A DNA stretch of 64,000 nt from Acinetobacter sp. BY419 (GTDB taxonomy: Bacteria > Pseudomonadota > Gammaproteobacteria > Pseudomonadales > Moraxellaceae): the NCBI RefSeq assembly GCF_019038395.1, contig NZ_JAGFXZ010000004.1, positions 62,001 to 126,000 on the forward strand, written 5' to 3'. Shown here one piece after another: positions 58,312-64,000 of the stretch. Below the pieces are notes generated by a model. That model had not been told where the DNA came from. It saw only the letters and a list, made by a program, of their open reading frames with translations, and made no database searches. The position numbers and the translations under genes were made by a program. Numbering within the stretch: position 1 is the stretch's first letter; each line of letters opens with the position of its first letter.

Positions 58312-59019
58312 ATGACCCTTGTCCGTAATCCAGCCAGTAAAGCGACCGGGAAAAGCTCAGACAATCTGTCTGAGCAGGTTTTCCAGAAAATTAAAAATGA
58401 CATTTTTAATTTTAAACTGATGCCAGGAGAACGCTTTACCGAATCAGAAATTGCTGGAACCTATGCAGTGAGCCGTACCCCCATTCGGCAGGCCTTGTAC
58501 CGTCTGCAGCAGGAAGGCTATGTCGATGTACAGTTTCGAAGTGGCTGGCGGGTCCGGCCGCTGAATTTTAAGGCCTATGAGGAGTTGTATGATCTGAGGA
58601 TTTTGCTTGAATGTCATGCGGTCGAACAAATTTGTCAGATGCCTGAAGATCATTTACAAGCTGTCTTGGCAGTTTTGGTTCAAACCTGGTGTATAAAACC
58701 AGAACAGTATGTCTATGACCTCAGGCAGTTAGCCGAGCAGGATGAAGCATTTCATTGTCACCTGGTATCTGCAGCAGGCAATACAGAAATGGCGAAAATT
58801 CACAGCGAGATCAGTGAGAAAATTCGTATCATACGCCGTCTGGATTTTTTCAAGGATTACCGGATGGCAGCGACCTATGCCGAGCATCAACAGATTTTAA
58901 GCGGGCTGCTTGCCCAAGATGCAGCATCCTGTCTCTCTATCTTGAATGCCCATATCCTGCACAGTCGCAATGAAGTGAAAAAAATCACGCTAGAAATGTT
59001 GTCTTGCCGTTCTGTTTAA
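58312..59019 (+). CDS. GntR-family (FCD) transcriptional regulator
   Basis: 235 aa. Winged HTH at 20-85 (SEQVFQKIKNDIFNFKLMPGERFTESEIAGTYAVSRTPIRQALYRLQQEGYVDV, the GntR signature), and an all-helical FCD domain at 95-225 (ELYDLRILLECHAVEQI, the Asp/His positions expected for metal-dependent FCD: HLVSAAG, AEHQQILSGL, HSRNEV). Follows uca after 12 nt, so it is co-transcribed. Likely represses its own operon through the 34-bp palindrome at 54348, released by urea, guanidine or a product (inference). Confidence 0.87.
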   Translation: MTLVRNPASKATGKSSDNLSEQVFQKIKNDIFNFKLMPGERFTESEIAGTYAVSRTPIRQALYRLQQEGYVDVQFRSGWRVRPLNFKAYEELYDLRILLECHAVEQICQMPEDHLQAVLAVLVQTWCIKPEQYVYDLRQLAEQDEAFHCHLVSAAGNTEMAKIHSEISEKIRIIRRLDFFKDYRMAATYAEHQQILSGLLAQDAASCLSILNAHILHSRNEVKKITLEMLSCRSV

Positions 59020-59284
59020 GTCAGTCATGATAAATCAGCCTTTATAAATACAGACTAGGTCAAAAGGAGGGCCTGACTTTAGAAATGACGATAAGAACAG
59101 ATAGGGGCTTTGGCACTATTTTATTGAAAAAGATGAGCTACTTTCTTATAGCAAAAAAACATCCCCTATGCCTCAAAATTGATAACCAATTGATAACCAG
59201 AAAAAACACGAAGCTGCTAGTGGTCTCTCCAATTATTTTTTAAAGTTAAAACCATAATGATAAAAATAAAAAAAAGAGATAAAA

Positions 59285-60616
59285 ATGCCCATCCGATTTT
59301 TTCTGCCTGGTGCAGGCTTTGCACTTCTTTTTGCAGTGACTGGATGTACCATGCCTTCCAAGTCCCCCCTCACTGACAGTTATGGTTCTAAACCACACTT
59401 ACCTAAACCAAAATCCAGCTTGCTGCCTACAGTGAATATTGCGCCTGCTGAAGGCTGGCCTGAAGGCAAACTGCCAACAGCTGCGGCGGGCTTGAAAGTT
59501 CAGGCATTTGCCAAGGAGCTTCAGCATCCGCGCTGGTTATATGTATTGCCAAATGGTGATGTGCTGGTGGCCGAAACTGATGCGCCGCCCAAGCCTCAGG
59601 ACAGTAAAGGGATCAAGGGTAAAATCATGAAATGGGTGATGCAACGTGCAGGCTCATCGTATCCCAGCGCCAACCGTATTAGTCTGCTTCGGGATACGAA
59701 TGCGGATGGGGTGGCCGAACAAAAAACTGTATTTTTACAAAATCTCAATTCTCCATTTGGCATGGCACTGGTTGGTAACATGTTGTATGTGGCCAATACT
59801 GATGCCCTGATGCGCTTTCCTTATCAATCAGGCACGACTCAAATTACAGCAGCCGGCACCAAAGTATTGGATTTACCTGCGGGTCGCTTAAATCATCACT
59901 GGACCAAAAATGTCATTGCCAGTCCTGCAGGCAGCAAACTTTATATCACGGTGGGCTCCAACAGTAACGTAGCTGAAAATGGCCTGGATCAGGAACAGGG
60001 CCGGGCACTAATTATGGAATTTGACCTAGCCAGTGCTCAAGCGCGACCTTTTGCAACCGGACTTCGTAATCCGAATGGCATGGACTGGCAACCACAGAGT
60101 GGCACACTCTGGACGGTGGTGAATGAGCGTGACGAGCTCGGCAATGATCTGGTTCCTGATTACCTGACCTCTGTCAAAGAGGGTGCTTTTTATGGCTGGC
60201 CCTATAACTATTATGGTCAGCATGTAGATACACGGGTCAAACCGCAAAATCCTACGCTCGTTGCGCGGGCAATTCCTCCAGATTATGCACTGGGAAACCA
60301 TACAGCATCATTGGGTCTGGTTTTCTACAGGTCAGATCTGCTGCCTCAATATCGAAATGGTGCGCTGATTGGCCAGCATGGCTCCTGGAACCGTAAACCG
60401 CATAGTGGCTATAAAGTGATTTTTGTTCCCTTTCAAAATGGTCAACCAATGGGCCAGCCCCAAGATGTCTTGACTGGATTCTTAAGCGATCAGGGCAAGG
60501 CATATGGGCGACCTGTCGGTGTAGCAGTAGATTCCTCAGGTGCCATTTTAGTTGCTGATGATGTCGGTGACGTGATTTGGCGGGTATCACCCTCGAATAC
60601 GACTACAAAGCAGTAA
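59285..60616 (+). CDS. PQQ-type sugar dehydrogenase / sorbosone dehydrogenase-like lipoprotein
   Basis: 443 aa. Signal peptide [21 protein letters not shown] with lipobox VTGC. Beta-propeller enzyme (COG2133 type): [116 protein letters not shown] and [22 protein letters not shown]. Expected in the periplasm, using PQQ or a related cofactor to oxidise a sugar or sugar acid. Substrate unknown. Stands alone; 265 nt AT-rich upstream. Confidence 0.85.
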   Translation: MPIRFFLPGAGFALLFAVTGCTMPSKSPLTDSYGSKPHLPKPKSSLLPTVNIAPAEGWPEGKLPTAAAGLKVQAFAKELQHPRWLYVLPNGDVLVAETDAPPKPQDSKGIKGKIMKWVMQRAGSSYPSANRISLLRDTNADGVAEQKTVFLQNLNSPFGMALVGNMLYVANTDALMRFPYQSGTTQITAAGTKVLDLPAGRLNHHWTKNVIASPAGSKLYITVGSNSNVAENGLDQEQGRALIMEFDLASAQARPFATGLRNPNGMDWQPQSGTLWTVVNERDELGNDLVPDYLTSVKEGAFYGWPYNYYGQHVDTRVKPQNPTLVARAIPPDYALGNHTASLGLVFYRSDLLPQYRNGALIGQHGSWNRKPHSGYKVIFVPFQNGQPMGQPQDVLTGFLSDQGKAYGRPVGVAVDSSGAILVADDVGDVIWRVSPSNTTTKQ

Positions 60617-60920
60617 GTGAATAAAGTTCAAAAAGTTAAGTGCTTGATTTAGATATAAAAATTCTGGATAGCAAAATTTAAAGCAAAGACTTTATATTAG
60701 AACGTCAATACTTTGACTCAAAATGTGTAAGAGCTGCGCTGATTTAAACTAATTTTTAAGCTTCATTTAAGCTGGCTGAATTAGCCTTTTAAAATATTTT
60801 TAAACGTGATTACAACAGTATGCACAGAAGTTCTTCAGAGCACACTAAAAACCACCTCAACCCCAGTCTAGTAAAAACTGGATATAAAAATTTAAAACAT
60901 GGTAATAGAGGGTTTTAAAA
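60617..60920. other. Intergenic region without a recognised gene
   Basis: 304 nt. A small GGCT-GAATT-AGCC stem at about 60773 followed by an AT-rich tract may be a weak terminator; no clear gene. AGAGGG near 60907 is the ribosome site of the small gene that follows. Confidence 0.4.
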
Positions 60921-61082
60921 ATGAAATCAATGATTGCAATTATTTTCCCCTGGTCATTATTTATGACCATCCATAAACCGGTTGAAGCCACGATATGCCT
61001 GATGCTGCAGATTTCAATTTTAGGCTGGATTCCTGCTGCAGGCTGGGCGGTATATATCTTATATCGAGATAAAATAGCTTGA
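60921..61082 (+). CDS. Small YqaE/Pmp3-like membrane protein, 53 aa
   Basis: Frame MKSMIAIIFPWSLFMTIHKP ... LQISILGWIPAAGWAVYIL, two short hydrophobic segments (residues 4-17 and 26-47). The second carries the GWIPAA-x-WA(V/I) motif of the Pmp3/YqaE family of tiny membrane proteins. ATG 60921, AGAGGG about 8 nt upstream, TGA ends at 61082. Function of the family is linked to membrane potential and stress, but not firmly in bacteria. Confidence 0.7.
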   Translation: MKSMIAIIFPWSLFMTIHKPVEATICLMLQISILGWIPAAGWAVYILYRDKIA

Positions 61083-61264
61083 AAATTGAATATTTATTGG
61101 AGGGGGAAGTTAAAATTAGTTTCTTATTAGGCAGGTATTTGCATACAAGACGATTGCGGCAATAAAATGAGACTTGACCAAAATAAATGCTGAAAATATT
61201 AAGCTGGAAGAAAATTTAACAATAAAAATTACGATAATTATAAATATATTTTAACTAAGAAATT

Positions 61265-61446
61265 GAAGCACTCCGGAGGTGCCGCTGCATGTGTCGTTAC
61301 CCTGAACCGAAAAGTTCAAGGAGGATGCGACGTATACTTGCTGGGTTTCCCATACGAAGATGGGCATACACTCTAAATATACAGAACACACCCGTAAGTG
61401 TTAGTATCGGCAGGGGAATAGACCCGCTGGCGAACACCCCAGAGTT
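61265..61446 (-). ncRNA. ssrS: 6S RNA
   Basis: About 182 nt on the minus strand. It matches the E. coli 6S layout: 5' CTCTGGGGTGTTCGCCAGCG and GGGTCTATTCCCCTGCCGAT (closing stem and GGGxxxxxCCCC region), the large central bubble, then CCTTGAACTTTTCGGTTCAG as the apical hairpin, and a 3' strand GGCACCTCCGGAGTGC that re-pairs with the 5' end. It sits next to zapA, its usual neighbour. It binds the housekeeping sigma-70 holoenzyme as a promoter mimic in stationary phase. Confidence 0.92.
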
Positions 61447-61452
61447 AAGTTA

Positions 61453-61480
61453 ATTATAAACAATAATGACGGTGTGGCAA
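61453..61480 (-). promoter_or_regulatory. Promoter of 6S RNA
   Basis: On the minus strand: TTGCCA (61475-61480), 16-nt spacer, TATAAT (61453-61458), with start near 61446. A near-consensus sigma-70 promoter pointing into 6S RNA. Confidence 0.75.
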
Positions 61481-61545
61481 CTCTATGCTGTTCATGAACT
61501 GTAAACAGTTCAGTCGAATGTCCGAAGTTTAAGCAGAATATAAGA

Positions 61546-61833
61546 TTATTCAGTTAGTTCTTCGACTTCTTCTAAAATTGTTTGTAACAAACGCTCGCAA
61601 TGCGCATATTGTTGTAGGGATCTGTTCATGCTCAAAACTTCCTGCATCAACTCAAGCGCGACCATAATAATCAGCTTGCTAGGCTCCATACGTGGTGCTT
61701 TACGACGAAATTCATCATATTTTTCATTTAATAACTGTGCCGCACGCTCTAATTCTTCCTGTTTGTCAGGGGGGGAAGCCAAACGGAAACTATGCCCCAA
61801 TACTCTGAGATCGATTGCAATCTGTTCACTCAT
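61546..61833 (-). CDS. zapA: Cell division protein ZapA
   Basis: 95 aa, promotes FtsZ ring assembly. MSEQIAIDLRVLGHSFRLASP is the ZapA beta-hairpin; the long C-terminal helix (LIIMVALELMQEVLSMNRSL) forms the tetramer. Starts 4 nt inside the upstream gene (ATGA overlap at 61830-61833). Followed on the same strand by the 6S RNA gene, as in many gammaproteobacteria. Confidence 0.9.
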   Translation of the reverse strand: MSEQIAIDLRVLGHSFRLASPPDKQEELERAAQLLNEKYDEFRRKAPRMEPSKLIIMVALELMQEVLSMNRSLQQYAHCERLLQTILEEVEELTE

Positions 61834-62387
61834 GATGAGGCTTCCTCGGTTACTTCAGTCGGATGGGCCAGTTGTTGAATTTCCTGTGCGTGATGATCCT
61901 GCGCAGTACCGAGAATGGCCAGACGTTGAATAATCGCTTCAACCTTGGCTTTGGCATTTTCATTTTTCTGGCTTAAACGTTCAGATTCCTGAGTCAAACG
62001 CTGAATTTCCTGCTGGGCATGACGCTGTTCAATCAGCATCTTTTCTTTAATCACTCGCAGGTCATTTCGTTCAGCCAGAATTTCCTGAAAACGGTTTTTC
62101 AGATCGGTACAACTTTTTTCCAGACGGCCATAACGGTCTGCCAATGCAGTTGCATCATTATTAAGCAGTTGAAACTGGGCACGAGCATCCGTTAATTGTT
62201 CTGTCAGATTTTCATTTTCTTGTTGTTTTTGCGCAATCACGCTGTTCTTTTGTTCAATTTGCTGTTGATGTTGCACCATTGAAGAGTCTTGCTCTTCGCG
62301 CAAACTGGAATTTTCACTTTCAAGCCGTGCAAGTCGCGTTTTTAACACGCCGATCTGCACTTGTAGACGCTGTAATTCTTCTAACAT
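61830..62387 (-). CDS. Long coiled-coil protein co-transcribed with zapA
   Basis: 185 aa from ATG 62387 (MLEELQRLQVQIGVLKTRLARLESENSSL), nearly all heptad coiled coil (SLREEQDSSMVQHQQQIEQK, QEIQRLTQESERLSQKNENAKAKVEAI). It begins like the short TIGR02449/ZapB-like proteins encoded before zapA in other gammaproteobacteria, but is over twice as long. Couples to zapA by ATGA overlap; a cell-division role is inferred from that. The frame is open to 62546, but the extra N-terminus is unlike a coiled coil and overlaps ygfB. Confidence 0.65.
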   Translation of the reverse strand: MLEELQRLQVQIGVLKTRLARLESENSSLREEQDSSMVQHQQQIEQKNSVIAQKQQENENLTEQLTDARAQFQLLNNDATALADRYGRLEKSCTDLKNRFQEILAERNDLRVIKEKMLIEQRHAQQEIQRLTQESERLSQKNENAKAKVEAIIQRLAILGTAQDHHAQEIQQLAHPTEVTEEASS

Positions 62388-62451
62388 ATCGAGGTCGCAC
62401 AGTGTTGCAAACAAAGGTAATATATAAGCAGTATAAAGATTGGATAAACGA

Positions 62452-63084
62452 ATGCAAGACGATATTTCAGGTTGGACCGAATGGCACCGCAATTTTTCTT
62501 CAATTGAAGAAATTTCTAGCCCCAGCGAACTACATGGTTTGCTCACCGGGATTGTGTGTGTTACTCAGGCGCCCAACCGTCAAGAATGGTTAAAGATTTT
62601 AGAAACCCTGGATGTCCCTGAACTGGATGCCGAAGCCTTAGAATTATTGACTGGCGAAGCTGAAGATGTATTCAATGCCTTGTCAGATGATGAATTGGAC
62701 TATTTACCTTTACTTCCTGATGATGAGCATGTGTTGTCAGAACGCGTACAGGCACTGGCTGACTGGTGTGCAGGCGTGGTACTGGGTTTTGGTTTGGCTT
62801 CAGGGCATATCCGTCAGGATGAAATTGAACTGATTGAACATTTACAAGATGTGGCTGCAGTTGAATTTGAAGATTCAGATGATGATGCCGAAGGTGAAGA
62901 AAGCTATCAGGAATTGTACGAATTCGTGCGCCTGATTCCAGTAAGCTTGTCTTTAGGCCGTAAAAAGGTCGCTGTAGATGAAATACCTTTATTAAAAACT
63001 ATGAGTGTGAAACCTCAGCCAGCCTCATCCGCTCATGATGCGCAAAGTGTGGTCGAGATTTTCTCACCAAAACGCCCAAGCTGA
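62452..63084 (+). CDS. UPF0149 (YgfB/YecA) family protein
   Basis: 210 aa from ATG 62452. SSPSELHGLLTGIVCVTQAP (the YgfB 'HG.L.G' signature), ALADWCAGVVLGFGLASGHI, and an acidic insertion EFEDSDDDAEGEESYQELYEFVRLIPVSL. ygfB-pepP is a conserved pair in gammaproteobacteria. YgfB modulates gene regulation in Pseudomonas, but exact role here unknown. Divergent from the coiled-coil/zapA operon. A TTG at 62440 is a weaker start. Confidence 0.88.
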   Translation: MQDDISGWTEWHRNFSSIEEISSPSELHGLLTGIVCVTQAPNRQEWLKILETLDVPELDAEALELLTGEAEDVFNALSDDELDYLPLLPDDEHVLSERVQALADWCAGVVLGFGLASGHIRQDEIELIEHLQDVAAVEFEDSDDDAEGEESYQELYEFVRLIPVSLSLGRKKVAVDEIPLLKTMSVKPQPASSAHDAQSVVEIFSPKRPS

Positions 63085-63129
63085 TTGTATTCTTAGATAT
63101 CTAAATTAAGTATCTAAAATACTGATTGG

Positions 63130-63174
63130 AATCAGGCATAAATTTTGCTGTTACAGAGAAATCTATGCCTGATT
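63130..63174 (+). other. Stem-loop between ygfB and pepP
   Basis: AATCAGGCATA (63130-63140) and TATGCCTGATT (63164-63174), perfect 11-bp arms with a 23-nt loop and no T-run. RNA or DNA element of unknown role. Confidence 0.4.
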
Positions 63175-63224
63175 TCAGGGCCATATTCTAAATAAATGCA
63201 TTAATCGATAAGAAGTAAGGTGTG

Positions 63225-64000
63225 ATGAAGAAATTGACACAGGCAGTTTTTGAGGAACGTCGCGCAATCCTCGCAGGGGAAATTGGTTTACGCAGTATCG
63301 CCATTATTTCCACCAGTCCGGTGGCGATGCGTAATCGTGATGCAGATTATAAATACCGCGCAGACAGTAGTTTCTTCTATTTAACCGGCTTTGCAGAACC
63401 TGAAGCTGTGGCTGTGATTGAAACCTTTGACACAGAAGAAGAAGGCTATAGCTATAGTTTGTTCTGCCGCGAACGTAACCGGGAAATGGAAATCTGGAAC
63501 GGCTACCGCGCGGGTATTGATGGGGCTATTCAGGATTATGAAGCAGATGAAGCCTATGCGATTGATTTGCTGGATGAAGAAATTCAGGAAAAGCTGCAAA
63601 ATAAAGATCAACTATTTTATCGCATGGGACAGCAGGCAGAATTTGATGCGCGTGTAGCCAAATGGATTGCAACTGCAAGTGGCGAAAGCCGTCGTGGAAC
63701 TTCTGCGCCAGCGCAAGTGATTCAGCTGGACCGTATTATAGATGAAATGCGTCTGCATAAAGAGGCCAATGAAATTGAATTGATGCAGATCGCTTCCGAT
63801 ATTTCTGCCGATGCACATACTCAAGCGATGCTAGCAGTACGTCCAGGCATGATGGAATACGCGCTGGAAGCCGAGCTGAATTATATCTTTGGCAAAAATG
63901 GTGGTGTTCCAGCCTATAACAGTATCGTTGGTGGCGGTGAGAATGCCTGTATCCTGCACTATGTGGAAAATGACAAAGAACTCAAAGATGGTGATTTAGT
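63225..64000 (+). CDS. pepP: Xaa-Pro aminopeptidase, 5' part (runs off the window)
   Basis: Starts ATG 63225, AAGG at 63217-63220, and is open to the window end (258 codons of an expected ~440). Reads MKKLTQAVFEERRAILAGEI, YKYRADSSFFYLTGFAEPEAVAVI (the aminopeptidase-P N-domain), LHKEANEIELMQIASDISADAHTQAML and ...GGGENACILHYVEND, which is the first part of the pita-bread catalytic domain (His region). Metal ligands would follow beyond the window. Removes N-terminal residues before proline; lies after ygfB as usual. Confidence 0.92.
   Translation, partial: MKKLTQAVFEERRAILAGEIGLRSIAIISTSPVAMRNRDADYKYRADSSFFYLTGFAEPEAVAVIETFDTEEEGYSYSLFCRERNREMEIWNGYRAGIDGAIQDYEADEAYAIDLLDEEIQEKLQNKDQLFYRMGQQAEFDARVAKWIATASGESRRGTSAPAQVIQLDRIIDEMRLHKEANEIELMQIASDISADAHTQAMLAVRPGMMEYALEAELNYIFGKNGGVPAYNSIVGGGENACILHYVENDKELKDGDL

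Overview
The window is chromosomal DNA from a gammaproteobacterium of the genus Acinetobacter. This is inferred from protein sequences that read as typical Acinetobacter orthologues (SucA, FolD, GdhA started from TTG, GTP-type PckG, CysD/CysN), from moderately low GC with very AT-rich intergenic DNA, and from gene order. Almost all of it is core genome. The one clear mobile element is a decayed IS5-family copy at 53118-53956.

Layout: 1-8.4 kb holds the end of the TCA cluster (sucA-sucB, then lpd, then sucCD), preceded by a structured untranslated leader. 8.4-10.8 kb is a YqiJ/YqiK (flotillin) pair. 12-14.7 kb is cysD-cysN for sulfate activation. 14.7-18.5 kb is a mixed stretch with a small secreted Cys-rich protein that seems to need an AUU start, a broken thioredoxin-like gene, a GNAT enzyme, a quinone oxidoreductase and a WYL regulator. 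tRNA-Leu(UAA) and tRNA-Cys(GCA) follow, then folD, a methyltransferase, pckG, a lipid kinase/phosphoesterase pair and groESL behind a sigma-32-type promoter. 27.5-32.4 kb is the most accessory-looking part: a Cro/CI-like regulator, a trimeric autotransporter with an attenuator-like leader, an NlpE-like lipoprotein and a LuxR-type regulator behind a GATAAT-repeat tract. 32.7-52 kb is housekeeping (lipid acyltransferase, SDR, TauE, rsmD, mrdA/PBP2, DUF445, adk, nth, rnfB, gdhA, rlmH, lon, 5-FTHF cyclo-ligase), broken up by an octamer tandem repeat of ten copies. 52.4-59 kb holds a VOC protein, the IS remnant, and a urea (or guanidine) carboxylase plus GntR regulator. The last 4 kb has the 6S RNA-zapA-ygfB-pepP neighbourhood typical of gammaproteobacteria.

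Central metabolism dominates: 2-oxoglutarate dehydrogenase and succinyl-CoA synthetase, PEP carboxykinase and glutamate dehydrogenase meet at 2-oxoglutarate/oxaloacetate. The carboxylase operon adds a nitrogen-acquisition function. Its upstream region has a -24/-12 (sigma-54) promoter match directly followed by a near-perfect 34-bp palindrome, a natural operator for the GntR protein encoded downstream. No defence island, prophage, CRISPR array or complete new multi-gene system was seen. The best candidates for undescribed biology are regulatory: the carboxylase promoter/operator, the adhesin leader with alternating helices, the terminator hairpin whose U-tract adjoins the lpd ribosome binding site, and the sucA leader. 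Gene names rest on family recognition by eye; no database search was run.
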